Source of the DNA: Nitrospira sp.
GTDB taxonomy: Bacteria > Nitrospirota > Nitrospiria > Nitrospirales > Nitrospiraceae
NCBI GenBank assembly: GCA_031315995.1
Contig: JALDRG010000008.1
Location: forward strand, 1 to 64,000
DNA: 64,000 nt
Direction: 5' to 3'
Positions within the stretch are counted from its first letter, which is position 1; every line of letters starts with the position of its first letter. The notes beneath the pieces were generated by a model. It made no database searches. It was not told the origin of the DNA and saw only the letters and a list, made by a program, of their open reading frames with translations. Shown here in pieces: positions 24,339-32,642 of the stretch. The position numbers and the translations under genes are program-made.

Positions 24339-25190
24339 TCAGGCCTGTATGGATCGCGAACGTCCTTTGCGTTGGCATGTAGGACAGAAAAATGAACTTC
24401 GCTCACCGACGGAGCGTCGAATCACGGTGCCGCAGGCATTGGGGCAGGGCTGCCCAGCCTTGGCATACACAAGGTGCCGGCGCTTGTACCGGCCCTCGGT
24501 TCCATCTGGCGCAAAATAATCCCGCACACTGGACCCTCCCATGACAATGGCTTCATGCAATACATCCCTCATCACTTCATGGAGACGAGTCACCAGCCCC
24601 TCTCTGACCTTGTTCGCCGCCTGATCGGGATGAAGCTTGGCACGGAAGAGAATCTCATTGGCGTAAATGTTGCCGATGCCCGCGATGATCTGCTGATGCA
24701 TCAAAAGAGACTTCAGCCTTGTACGCGTAGCCCCAAGCATACGCAGGAATTGCTCGGAACTGATCGTGAGGGGATCATGGCCGAACCGCCGAGCCGTATA
24801 TTGATCCAACCCTGCTTGGTCAAGCAACGACAAGCGACCGAATCGTCTGGGATTCCAGTATCTGATTTCAGGTTCGTCACAGTCCTCAAGATGCAGAATA
24901 AAATGGATATGTTGTGGACACTTGGTCGGCGTAGACCTGAACAGCAACAATCCGGTCATGCCCAACTCTGCGGCAAGAAATCTCACTTCATCCCCGCTAC
25001 GAAAGGTGAGAATCACGCTCTTCCCCCTTCGCTCCACCCCCGTGATCGTGGTCTGACGATACCATTCCAGAGAAGGTAGTCCTTCCCGCACGATGTCACC
25101 ACGGCCCACCCAACAATCGCGCACTCTGGCTCCGACGACTCGCGCGCGCAACTGACGGGCAGCAACTTCTGCTTCCGGCAATTCAGGCAT
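24339..25190 (-). CDS. mutM: Formamidopyrimidine-DNA glycosylase (Fpg/MutM)
   Basis: The start is the ATG at 25190, giving the obligatory MPELPEAE N-terminus in which the processed Pro is the catalytic nucleophile; longer in-frame readings are not used. The protein has 283 residues. The helix-two-turn-helix region LLMHQQIIAGIGNIYANEIL is near residue 155-175, and the C-terminal zinc finger has CPNACG and FFCPTCQRKG. It removes oxidised purines such as 8-oxoguanine from DNA and nicks the strand. The second residue after MPELPE is A rather than the commoner V, a minor variation. Confidence 0.95.
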   Translation of the reverse strand: MPELPEAEVAARQLRARVVGARVRDCWVGRGDIVREGLPSLEWYRQTTITGVERRGKSVILTFRSGDEVRFLAAELGMTGLLLFRSTPTKCPQHIHFILHLEDCDEPEIRYWNPRRFGRLSLLDQAGLDQYTARRFGHDPLTISSEQFLRMLGATRTRLKSLLMHQQIIAGIGNIYANEILFRAKLHPDQAANKVREGLVTRLHEVMRDVLHEAIVMGGSSVRDYFAPDGTEGRYKRRHLVYAKAGQPCPNACGTVIRRSVGERSSFFCPTCQRKGRSRSIQA

Positions 25191-25429
25191 TGAATTATTC
25201 CCGAGGTGATGGATGTGAACCCTATCTGACGACAAATTACGCCATGGCACGGAGGCAAAATGCAACTCCGTCGAGGGATCATCCCTCATGCGTAAAGTTG
25301 GCATGGATACGGCGAGATACGCCAGGGAAGGGATAACGAACAGGAAAACACGAGCTAATACTCAGGATGGCCTATGGGGGCCCCGCGCTTCCAGCAGGAT
25401 GCGGAAACAGTCTGCCAGCGGAGCGTCTG

Positions 25430-25858
25430 CTAGGCATTTGGAGAATTGGGTCGGCCCTGGCGTCGACAACGAACGTCTTCGATAATTTCTTGGAGACGCG
25501 GCAAAGGCGTGCCACCGGGACGCCTCGCCAGCACAAGCTTCACCGCATCCGGATACGCCATCCCTTCAACACAACAAAGATAGGCAATCACTACCGAAAC
25601 CGAACGTCCCATGCCGACTCTACAACACACCATCAGCCGATTGTCCGCCACATGTGCCGCAATCCATTCCACAGCCTCGCACAATGACGCAACGGCCGGC
25701 TCACCGAATTCCTTCAACGGAATCTTGGCATAGACAATCCGTGATGGAACCGTCACATTCTGCTCTTCAGCGACCATGAGGACGGCGCTTACCTGCGGCG
25801 GGGGATTCTTGGCATCATCGACGTTGCCGACGAGCAGACGCTTGTTGATCATGTGCAT
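25430..25858 (-). CDS. Dual-specificity-like protein phosphatase
   Basis: The protein has 142 residues. The CX5R phosphatase loop is present as MVCCRVGMGRSVSVVIAY (Cys near residue 86), preceded by an upstream Asp-containing strand. The residue before the catalytic Cys is Cys instead of the usual His of HCX5R. The fold region RLLVGNVDDAKNPP at the N-terminus matches the small dual-specificity phosphatases. The substrate could be phosphotyrosine/serine, a lipid or RNA; nothing nearby decides. It lies alone between mutM and the zinc-ribbon gene on the other strand. Confidence 0.78.
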   Translation of the reverse strand: MHMINKRLLVGNVDDAKNPPPQVSAVLMVAEEQNVTVPSRIVYAKIPLKEFGEPAVASLCEAVEWIAAHVADNRLMVCCRVGMGRSVSVVIAYLCCVEGMAYPDAVKLVLARRPGGTPLPRLQEIIEDVRCRRQGRPNSPNA

Positions 25859-25980
25859 CGTGTCGCTAGTATAGGGGGTGTGGACTTTCGGTCAAGGGAA
25901 TCCTCGAAATCCAAGCAGGGCGATTGAACATCCCTCACATTGATGCGTATACTCAACCCCTCTATGCTCAGGGGGATCTA

Positions 25981-26340
25981 ATGGCCTTGACTCCGCTCGA
26001 AGTGGCAGAAAAACGGCTATCAAGTGTGCAGTGCGCAATCTGCAAGACGAATACGTTTGGCATCGACCGGCGGACGCTGCAGTCAGACGGAGAATGCCGT
26101 GGGGTGTGTCTGAAATGCCGGTATAATTTCCCCGTGTATACTGATATGGATTTTTACCTGCGAACTCAACCTGATATACCCTATCGGCTGAAAGAAATTT
26201 CCTGCCCAAGTTGCCAACATCGAGGGGTGACCCTTGATTTTCGCATCACGATGTCTGTTAGAGAGTCGGTCTATTTCGTCACCTGCATGGCTTGCAATAC
26301 CCAGTTTCCTGAACGCTCGTCATTGGAAGCATTTGAGTAG
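25981..26340 (+). CDS. Hypothetical protein with four CXXC zinc-ribbon motifs
   Basis: The start chosen is the ATG at 25981 (MALTPLEVAEKR), because CAGGGGGA lies 4-6 nt upstream; the in-frame extension to 25924 has no site. The 119-residue protein has CAIC, CLKC, CPSC and CMAC, two pairs each able to hold a zinc ion. The spacing of the pairs suggests tandem zinc ribbons, such as occur in small RNA-, DNA- or protein-binding adaptors. No family was recognised. It is followed after 38 bp by another small gene on the same strand. Confidence 0.7.
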   Translation: MALTPLEVAEKRLSSVQCAICKTNTFGIDRRTLQSDGECRGVCLKCRYNFPVYTDMDFYLRTQPDIPYRLKEISCPSCQHRGVTLDFRITMSVRESVYFVTCMACNTQFPERSSLEAFE

Positions 26341-26360
26341 CCTTTAACGACAGTATTTCG

Positions 26361-26369
26361 TGTTATACT
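26361..26369 (+). promoter_or_regulatory. Extended -10 promoter of the 64-residue protein gene
   Basis: TGTTATACT is a good extended -10 element (TGN plus TATACT at 26364-26369). The predicted start of transcription, about 7 nt on, falls 2-4 nt before the ATG at 26379, so the mRNA would be leaderless or nearly so. No clear -35 was found. Confidence 0.5.
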
Positions 26370-26378
26370 GACTCTATT

Positions 26379-26573
26379 ATGAGCGATACTCCAACTCCAA
26401 AGCCCCAACAAACACCCCCGCCTGCCGCCGAGGCTGAACCTAAGCCCCGCAAGGAAATCCCGCTCATTTCAGTGCCCAACGATCGGGATATGATTGCGGC
26501 GGAAATGGCCGAACTCTTCGATGAAGATCGAGTATCCCATCAGCACGGCTCCTCCGAGCCCGAAGCAGACTAG
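26379..26573 (+). CDS. Small proline-rich hypothetical protein
   Basis: This 64-residue frame starts MSDTPTPKPQQTPPP and has a Pro/Glu/Lys-rich first half with an acidic second half (DRDMIAAEMAELFDEDRVSH). No ribosome site precedes the ATG; instead an extended -10 box is 10 nt upstream. No domain was recognised. The low-complexity, disordered look and its place after a zinc-ribbon gene are all that can be said. It may be a genuine lineage-specific small protein. Confidence 0.5.
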   Translation: MSDTPTPKPQQTPPPAAEAEPKPRKEIPLISVPNDRDMIAAEMAELFDEDRVSHQHGSSEPEAD

Positions 26574-26861
26574 CAGCAGGTTGCGGAACAACTCTCATAT
26601 CGTGCCTGCTCCGCAAATTACACGTGTGCTCTGCTGGGATCAGATCCATCCGCCCATGCCGCATTGCGACGCCTCCTGAACATCAAGACTGCAGATGCGC
26701 GCCGGTTGATTAGTGCCCAGTCTCGCAGAAGGGGCTTCGTCTCCTTCAGCCCTGGCTGCCCCCCATAGACTACAGTGACCACGCTTCCTGGAACCGTACG
26801 ATGAGCCACTAAGGGATATGAGAGCGCTGCTGACGGAATATTTCCCCAATTCGTTCCGTCC
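26574..26861. other. Intergenic region between converging genes
   Basis: This is about 290 bp between the small plus-strand gene and the end of the Rsm22-like gene. A hairpin (GTTCCGTCCT, loop, AGGACGAAC; 26853-26876) overlaps the Rsm22 stop and may help end that transcript, but has no T-tract. Nothing else was seen. Confidence 0.4.
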
Positions 26862-28076
26862 TCAGGCAGGACGAACAATTTCCGCTGTGCCGGATGAGAG
26901 AATGCGGCCGACCATTGCGGGCCTGCCTTTTCGTTCCTTTCTGACGATCTCGCTGACCCGGATTATGGCCCCGCGATGCCAGTCCTCGAACCCAGCGTTC
27001 GCGGTTGAGCGTTCCTTGTCCTGGCGTCCAAGTTCGAACCTCCCTGTCTCATCACATAACCAGACCCGCTTCTCGCCCTTCATAACCCGCAACTCACTCA
27101 CCACTCGATGGTAGTCCGTGTTTCGTGACACCAGGGTTTTCCCGTCCTTTCGCAGAATCACATAGGAAAACTTGAGTGCATCTTTGATAAACCCAACTTC
27201 TCGATCGACCTGAGCAATCCAGGCCGGAATCTCCCACTTCCGCTCTTCATGACACCAATCATCCGGCTTTACGAGTGCCGGGCATGGAGCATCGTGGAGG
27301 CAGGGGCTATAAACCGAGCAATGCTGCCCCGCGAGCAGGTTATCCCGCACCTGATGCAGGTCTCGTGAAGCCGATCGCAGTGCCGGCTCAATAATCATCA
27401 GACTCCCTTCTGGAGACAGGCAGCCCAGCAATTCCTCGACCAACCCCGTCCGCTGCTTGATGGGGTCTGCATTGTCAATGAATAGCTCCGAGAGAATATT
27501 CTGAACGATAATAAGGTGATACCCGTTCTCTAGCCGGGCCTGACGTAGAACTGGTGGGAACGAGCGTTCGAGATTGCCTTCGATAGTCCGCAAGGGCGGA
27601 ATGGGCTGATTCGGCGGCTGTGCATTGTAAGTCTGCCAAACGTCAGCACACAGCCTCAGGGCCTGCGGGGACCGGTCAACCACCGTCATGCGAAGGGATG
27701 GAAGGAATGAAGGAAAGGACCCAGCCCTCGCATGGCACCAATCGAGCACAGCGAGAACTCCGGTTCCAGGGCCACCACCGATATCCAACACTCGAAACTC
27801 TTCACCCGGCACGGTAGGAGACACGGGCTGCAGTTCGTCTAAGAGGAGCTGCACTTTTGCGAGATTCACGGGCACATAATAAGCTAGATAGCTGATGCCT
27901 AACTGGGGCTCTTCGAAATAAGGCCTTCCGACTCCATCACTGCTCCGGGTAAACATATCGGAGAGCCTGGAGACCCCATCAATAACCGATTGTGGAGTAC
28001 TGCGATGGTGATCCAGAATGTTTATCCTCGCCACCGTGGCGATGGCGTTCAACACTGCCGGCGACAATTGGTACAT
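26862..28076 (-). CDS. Rsm22-family SAM-dependent methyltransferase-like protein
   Basis: The protein has 404 residues. A Rossmann SAM-binding motif, VLDIGGGPGTGVLAVLDWCH, is at about 97-116, and the post-I acidic strand TVVDRSPQALRLCADVW follows. A cysteine cluster, CSVYSPCLHDAPCPALVKPD then WCHEERKW, lies near residue 258-285. This four-Cys arrangement after a class I methyltransferase fold is the mark of the Rsm22 family, which in mitochondria is needed for small-subunit ribosome assembly and binds an Fe-S cluster. The bacterial role is not known to me. It is monocistronic here. Confidence 0.78.
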   Translation of the reverse strand: MYQLSPAVLNAIATVARINILDHHRSTPQSVIDGVSRLSDMFTRSSDGVGRPYFEEPQLGISYLAYYVPVNLAKVQLLLDELQPVSPTVPGEEFRVLDIGGGPGTGVLAVLDWCHARAGSFPSFLPSLRMTVVDRSPQALRLCADVWQTYNAQPPNQPIPPLRTIEGNLERSFPPVLRQARLENGYHLIIVQNILSELFIDNADPIKQRTGLVEELLGCLSPEGSLMIIEPALRSASRDLHQVRDNLLAGQHCSVYSPCLHDAPCPALVKPDDWCHEERKWEIPAWIAQVDREVGFIKDALKFSYVILRKDGKTLVSRNTDYHRVVSELRVMKGEKRVWLCDETGRFELGRQDKERSTANAGFEDWHRGAIIRVSEIVRKERKGRPAMVGRILSSGTAEIVRPA

Positions 28077-28141
28077 AGAATCTGCCTCTCGGTTGACCCT
28101 CCGAAGCGTGCTGCGGTATTCTGTTGGTGAAGGAGTACTAC

Positions 28142-28390
28142 ATGACTGACCCTATTTTACAAGCCTATCGAGAGGTTGAAATGGCCATGGAGCGCTTTAC
28201 GCTCGTTCTGCATGACCATGTCGATCATCTCCGCAAGACCGAAGCCCATGGCTCCGACAAGCTGCATCGTATGGCCAATGGCACCAAAGCTATGCGCGAT
28301 AGCGCATCAATCTATTTGTCGTATGCCAAATACGTCGCTCACGGGATGCCGGAAAGCCCTGATCTAGTCGAAGAAGATCTTCAGGGCTAA
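28142..28390 (+). CDS. Small hypothetical helical protein
   Basis: The start is placed at the ATG 28142 (MTDPILQAYREVEMAMERF), preceded by GAAGGAG at a normal distance; an upstream in-frame GTG is less likely. The 82-residue product is mostly helical, with many charged residues and VLHDHVDHLRKTEAHGSDKL, but no recognisable domain, signal or membrane segment. A strong terminator-like hairpin follows 36 bp after the stop, supporting a monocistronic gene. Confidence 0.65.
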   Translation: MTDPILQAYREVEMAMERFTLVLHDHVDHLRKTEAHGSDKLHRMANGTKAMRDSASIYLSYAKYVAHGMPESPDLVEEDLQG

Positions 28391-28425
28391 AACGGCCACA
28401 TATCAAGCATCTCTCCAAATGCACA

Positions 28426-28458
28426 GGGCCCGTTCGGTGATACCGAACGGGCCCTGCT
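28426..28458 (+). terminator. Hairpin terminator between the 82-residue gene and the ferredoxin oxidoreductase operon
   Basis: A perfect 13-bp stem, GGGCCCGTTCGGT (28426-28438) with ACCGAACGGGCCC (28442-28454), has a 3-nt loop and is followed by TGCTGTTTT on the plus strand. As it sits between converging genes it probably serves both, with the better T-tract on the plus strand. Confidence 0.8.
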
Positions 28459-28485
28459 GTTTTGCTTCAAACTGTGCTTCTCAGC

Positions 28486-29835
28486 CTAAATACTACGCAT
28501 AAAATGCCCCATGGCTTCATGGTCAGCAGCTGATGCACCCATGACCTGTGACATCGCAACGTTTGTCGACTTCTTCCCTGTCAAACCAGACTCGACTTCA
28601 TCCACGATCAATTCCACCGGCATCGACTGGCCACCATAAACTCTTGGACCACCGATGATTTTTGCGTTGGAGAAACCGTAAATCGCCGTCGCCACTTCTT
28701 TGGCCAGCCATCCGACATAGTTGAATTCCGGGACGACAATCAACTTGGCTTTTCCACAGAGTTTGCGCAACTCCTGAGTTGGGAATGGACGAAGCGATCG
28801 GATCTTGATCAAGCCAATCTTGATCCCCTTCTCGGCACAAATACGCACTGCCTCACGCGACTGAGCAGCCGCACTACCTGAAGCGATAATGACCGCCTCG
28901 GCATCATCCACATTCTCAGCTGTGAGCAAGCCACCCATGTACTGGTTGATGTATTTACGAGAACGCTCGACGGCTGCCCAAACCTCCTGTTGCCACACCG
29001 CGTGGATGTTGTAGGCCATAAAATTGGACTTCTGAACCGGGGCGTCGCGAGAGAGTCTCGCCGGGGGATTCTCAGCATCAAGGACGGGTACCGCTCCTCG
29101 CCATGGTTCCCGAGGAGGGAGCTTCATCCCACGATCTTGCATGCGAACATAGCCTCTGGCGTGGGTAACGAAGAATCCATCGCAACACACACCAACGGGC
29201 AGAGTGACATCATTCTTCTCACTAATGACAAACCCGGCCAACGTGAAATCATACATGTCTTGCTGATTCTCAGCATGGAATACAATCATCCCACAATTGA
29301 GCAGATACGATACTTCAATATTATCGGGCTGAATCGCCAGCGGCGCATTCACCACACGACAGGTAAACATGGCCACCACCGGTAGCCGGTGCCCTGGCCA
29401 AGAAGCAATCCCTTCTAGCCCTCTCAAGGTCCCCGGACCCGCGGTCGCGGTATAACAACGAACTCCCGCTCGAGACCCACCGGCAATAGCCGCCATGACA
29501 CCGACTTCTTCTTCTCCGCGGTAATATTCCTTCACATAGCCTTCACCGTACAACACACCCACTAGCTGCATGGTTTCGCTTTGCGGGGTAATGGGATAGG
29601 CAATGGCAAGATCGACGTTCGACCGACGGATCGCTTCTTTTGCGGCCTCGCTGCCCGTTATAAACTCCTTGGTACGAGGGGCTTCCAGAAACATATATTC
29701 AGGGGTTACGACCTTCTGCTGCTTCGCATCCGCGTGCGGATCCTTCTTCGCCTCGACCTTAGGAGCAGACACGCTCGTGATAGGATCGCCCTGAGGATTG
29801 GTCTTCTGTTGGGGTTCCAATGCTTCGCTCATCAT
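28486..29835 (-). CDS. 2-oxoacid:ferredoxin oxidoreductase alpha subunit
   Basis: The protein has 449 residues. The first 45 are a charged, low-complexity leader (QKTNPQGDP to KKDPHADAKQQKVV), unusual for the family. The body has the alpha-subunit domains: ITGSEAAKEAIRRSNVDLAI near 57-76, TATAGPGTLRGLEGIASWPG near 129-148, and GLIKIRSLRPFPTQELRKLC near 350. The enzyme reversibly carboxylates acetyl-CoA or succinyl-CoA using reduced ferredoxin. It is the last gene of the five-gene operon. Substrate (pyruvate or 2-oxoglutarate) cannot be fixed from sequence alone; both enzymes in Nitrospira and Hydrogenobacter have this five-subunit form. Confidence 0.9.
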   Translation of the reverse strand: MMSEALEPQQKTNPQGDPITSVSAPKVEAKKDPHADAKQQKVVTPEYMFLEAPRTKEFITGSEAAKEAIRRSNVDLAIAYPITPQSETMQLVGVLYGEGYVKEYYRGEEEVGVMAAIAGGSRAGVRCYTATAGPGTLRGLEGIASWPGHRLPVVAMFTCRVVNAPLAIQPDNIEVSYLLNCGMIVFHAENQQDMYDFTLAGFVISEKNDVTLPVGVCCDGFFVTHARGYVRMQDRGMKLPPREPWRGAVPVLDAENPPARLSRDAPVQKSNFMAYNIHAVWQQEVWAAVERSRKYINQYMGGLLTAENVDDAEAVIIASGSAAAQSREAVRICAEKGIKIGLIKIRSLRPFPTQELRKLCGKAKLIVVPEFNYVGWLAKEVATAIYGFSNAKIIGGPRVYGGQSMPVELIVDEVESGLTGKKSTNVAMSQVMGASAADHEAMGHFMRSI

Positions 29836-29870
29836 TGCACCTCTTGACTGTATCGCCTTAGCCTAAAACC

Positions 29871-30635
29871 CTAGCCTTCTCGCTTCATCTGCTCAGCTGA
29901 GTGGCCAAATGTAGCCGCGCTGCCTACACCTGCAGCAGAGGGCATAAAGGTCATAGGATTCGTATGCGTCTTCCCGTTATGGACCTTGGACTGAGTTCCA
30001 GTGAACCGCACATTCTCGCCATTGTCCGGCAACTTAATGCCCATTTCTTCGCGAACCTTCTTGAAGATCTCTGCGGTCTTCTTCAGCTTCAACGTGTCCG
30101 AGTCTCGAATCGTCAGCATGGCATCTTCATGCCCTTGCTCAGCGCAGATGGCCATTGTGCAGCAATTGGTCCCCGCACGAATCATTTTCAGCGTGAGATT
30201 GGCATAGTGACAGTGAACGCCGATGAAAACACAGGCTTCAATTTTATTCCCCCAAATCGTGAGATTGGGATGGTTCGGATTGATGACCTCTTCCGGATCG
30301 ATTTTTGGGTACTTGGGTCGATAATCCGGCATGGGAATAATCATCACATCGGGAATCTGCGCAGCAATTTCAAGAACTGCTTTCGCCTTTTCGACGGCAT
30401 GGTTATTCCATGCCCACAAGACGAGAGGGCCCGGGAAGATTGTCGCATTGGGGCTCGTCAGCATTTTCCGAGCCATCTCTTCAATCACTGTATCTTCATT
30501 GGGCTCCAGCAATCCATAATATAGCCCCTGCCCAGGGTCAGGCAGCGCCACTCCCATCTGAGCCGCTGACGGTGGATGGAACCCCGCTGGTCCCGGCACT
30601 ATAATCCGCTCTCTCGTATCTTGCGTCGTTCCCAC
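29871..30635 (-). CDS. 2-oxoacid:ferredoxin oxidoreductase fifth (epsilon, ForE-like) subunit
   Basis: The start is placed at the GTG 30635 (VGTTQDTRERIIVPGP), which has AGGGGA 6 nt upstream; a TTG abutting the previous stop at 30656 is the other in-frame choice. The 254-residue protein has no Fe-S motif. Its recognisable parts are GPLVLWAWNNHAVEKAKAVL and EACVFIGVHCHYANLTLKMI. Its length and place between the ferredoxin-like delta and alpha genes fit the extra small subunit of the Hydrogenobacter-type ForDABGE enzyme. Its exact role in the complex is not established as far as I know. Confidence 0.75.
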   Translation of the reverse strand: MGTTQDTRERIIVPGPAGFHPPSAAQMGVALPDPGQGLYYGLLEPNEDTVIEEMARKMLTSPNATIFPGPLVLWAWNNHAVEKAKAVLEIAAQIPDVMIIPMPDYRPKYPKIDPEEVINPNHPNLTIWGNKIEACVFIGVHCHYANLTLKMIRAGTNCCTMAICAEQGHEDAMLTIRDSDTLKLKKTAEIFKKVREEMGIKLPDNGENVRFTGTQSKVHNGKTHTNPMTFMPSAAGVGSAATFGHSAEQMKREG

Positions 30636-30656
30636 GCCCGTTCCCCTTTCGTACAA

Positions 30657-30980
30657 TTACCCAACTACAGGGCTGACCAATGCCGCCGTCGTACTTTTTT
30701 CCCCATAGGTAATGTTGTCGGTCAATGCCGCTACCGGCAGCTGGTCGATCATAATCATTTTAATGGCATTATTCTTTGCCATATTGTCGCAAACCCATAC
30801 GCATTGGGCGCATCCCTTGCATCGATCCACTGCCACGTAGGCCGAACCGTACTTAAACCCTTTGTCCTTACCCATCTCATCGCTATACAGGATGGTATTG
30901 GCTTCCGGGCAATATTGCGTGCAGAGCTTGCAACTCTTCGCGGCACAGATCTCAACGCTGATATCGGCTACGAGATACAT
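30657..30980 (-). CDS. 2-oxoacid:ferredoxin oxidoreductase delta (ferredoxin-like) subunit
   Basis: The protein has 107 residues and two cysteine motifs: ICAAKSCKLCTQYCPEAN (C-X4-C-X2-C-X3-C) at about 11-28 and RCKGCAQCVWVCDNMAKN (CX2CX2CX3C) at about 52-69. These fit two [4Fe-4S] clusters that carry electrons between external ferredoxin and the TPP site. It is 25 bp downstream of the gamma gene. The C-terminus (about residues 70-107) is a non-cysteine extension. Confidence 0.88.
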   Translation of the reverse strand: MYLVADISVEICAAKSCKLCTQYCPEANTILYSDEMGKDKGFKYGSAYVAVDRCKGCAQCVWVCDNMAKNNAIKMIMIDQLPVAALTDNITYGEKSTTAALVSPVVG

Positions 30981-31005
30981 GAGAACTCCTTGTCCTTGAC
31001 CGGGA

Positions 31006-31719
31006 TTACGCGGTGACGCTCTCCACCGCTTCCGAACGCTTCACAGATGGGGCCGCCCATCCATTGTCCACCGCATAATTCCAGCCAGCTCGAATAACCG
31101 CCACATTCTTCTCGATCAACTCTTGCTTCTTTTTGAATTTCCTCTCGACAACGCTGTCCAACGCGGCAGTGCCACCAGAGACGACGAAACCCTTTCCGAG
31201 GAACCGATCTTTCACGGATTGCTCCAACGCTTCGACCGAGGTCAACCCCGTGATAGCCCCAATGCAGCCCATCAAGGCCATGTTCGTGGCGAGGTCCATT
31301 CCCGCGACCTCAAGAGAAAGCTTGGTCGCCGGGAAATAATAAAGCTTCGCATGCCGCTCTTCGAGCTCACGCGCCTGGTCCCGATGAAGCTTCATCGGCC
31401 CATCATTGTTGATCAAGGCAATCCCGTTTTCCTTCAAGCCAAAATAGAACGGCATCGTATACGACTTGCCGTGCGTGATGACCTGCGGGTGAAAGATAAT
31501 GATGATATGCGGGAAAGTGATCTCGCCGATTTCGTATATGGGCTCGTCCGACACTCTGACATAACTCTCGACGGGCGCCATACGCTTTTCTGATCCGTAA
31601 AACGGAACGATCGTACTCTCTCCTCCGGCATGGATGACTGCCGTACTCAGAATGTGCGAGCCGGTCACAACCCCCTGGCCGCCGACACCCGCCATACGAA
31701 TATTGAACCGTGTCGCCAT
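31006..31719 (-). CDS. 2-oxoacid:ferredoxin oxidoreductase gamma subunit
   Basis: The start is the ATG at 31719 (MATRFNIRMAGVGGQGVVTG), with AGGAGG 7 nt upstream; a TTG two codons earlier would be too close to that site. The 237-residue protein shows the gamma-domain signature RMAGVGGQGVVTGSHILSTA at about 8-27 and the CoA-region-like NMALMGCIGAITGLTSVEAL near 150. It is the second gene of the operon, 23 bp after beta. Gamma contacts the alpha/beta core and is needed for CoA binding in the family. Confidence 0.9.
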   Translation of the reverse strand: MATRFNIRMAGVGGQGVVTGSHILSTAVIHAGGESTIVPFYGSEKRMAPVESYVRVSDEPIYEIGEITFPHIIIIFHPQVITHGKSYTMPFYFGLKENGIALINNDGPMKLHRDQARELEERHAKLYYFPATKLSLEVAGMDLATNMALMGCIGAITGLTSVEALEQSVKDRFLGKGFVVSGGTAALDSVVERKFKKKQELIEKNVAVIRAGWNYAVDNGWAAPSVKRSEAVESVTA

Positions 31720-31742
31720 ACTCAATCCTCCTTAAACGTTGC

Positions 31743-32642
31743 TCAGGACTTCGGGAGCCCGGGAGCGGGAGCAGCCGGCTTTGGGAGAAATTCCTTGTAG
31801 CCATACCGTTCCGTGAGAAATTGCTTCGCTTCGTCGGTAATGTATTCGGAGAACTGATAGCGATCGTTTTCAACGTTCTTCGCGTCTTCCATGACCTTGT
31901 CGGTCGGGATGGCATACTCAATGTTGCACGACGTATAGGCCTGAATGTATGTTGATCCTACCTCTCTGGCGATCAACACGGCCTTCTTGATGACGCTTTC
32001 TACACGGCGAGGATTATTCGGCACCACCGTCGCCACGTAGGCACAACCGGCAACCTTCGCCATCTGCAGCATATCCATCTTCTCAAACTTTTTCCCTAGC
32101 GGAGCCATCTTGAGTACGGCGCCGCGATTCGTCATGCCGCTCTCCTGCCCACCGGTGTTCCCATAGACTTCATTGTCCAGCATGATCGTCGTGAACCGTT
32201 CCTTGCGGAACCAGGAGTGGAGAACCTGCTGAAATCCGATATCTGCCGTGCCGCCATCACCGGCCATGACGACCACATCCTTCGGCTTATCACCAAATCG
32301 AAGACGCAGACCACGGGACAACCCGCTGGCCACACCATTCTGGTCACCATAATTACCGTAGACAAAGGGAATGGCAGCTTGCGAAATCGCGAGGCGCCCG
32401 CAGCCGGCTGTCCCAACGGTGATGGTATCCTCTGGATTGGGGAATGCAATCATGGCGAGCCTGATGAAGAGGGTCATCGCACAACCAGCACACATAGGGT
32501 GCTCTTCCAGCACTTCTTTGAACGACCCCATTTGCGACACGGAAACTTTTTTCCCGAACGGACCATGCTCAACCATGTCCCGATATTCTTTCGGCATGAA
32601 CTTTTCAAAGCCACTTGAAAACTTAACGTAATCAAGGCTCAT
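31743..32642 (-). CDS. 2-oxoacid:ferredoxin oxidoreductase beta (TPP-binding) subunit
   Basis: The protein has 299 residues and starts at the ATG 32642, with GGAGGGAG 5 nt upstream. The TPP/Mg motif is VVMAGDGGTADIGFQQVLHS near residue 120-140, followed by LDNEVYGNTGGQESGMTNRG. Cysteines in HPMCAGCAMTLFIR (about 50) and GTAGCGRLAIS may bind the proximal Fe-S cluster. It is the first gene of the minus-strand operon beta-gamma-delta-epsilon-alpha. The upstream promoter candidate is near 32774. Confidence 0.92.
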   Translation of the reverse strand: MSLDYVKFSSGFEKFMPKEYRDMVEHGPFGKKVSVSQMGSFKEVLEEHPMCAGCAMTLFIRLAMIAFPNPEDTITVGTAGCGRLAISQAAIPFVYGNYGDQNGVASGLSRGLRLRFGDKPKDVVVMAGDGGTADIGFQQVLHSWFRKERFTTIMLDNEVYGNTGGQESGMTNRGAVLKMAPLGKKFEKMDMLQMAKVAGCAYVATVVPNNPRRVESVIKKAVLIAREVGSTYIQAYTSCNIEYAIPTDKVMEDAKNVENDRYQFSEYITDEAKQFLTERYGYKEFLPKPAAPAPGLPKS

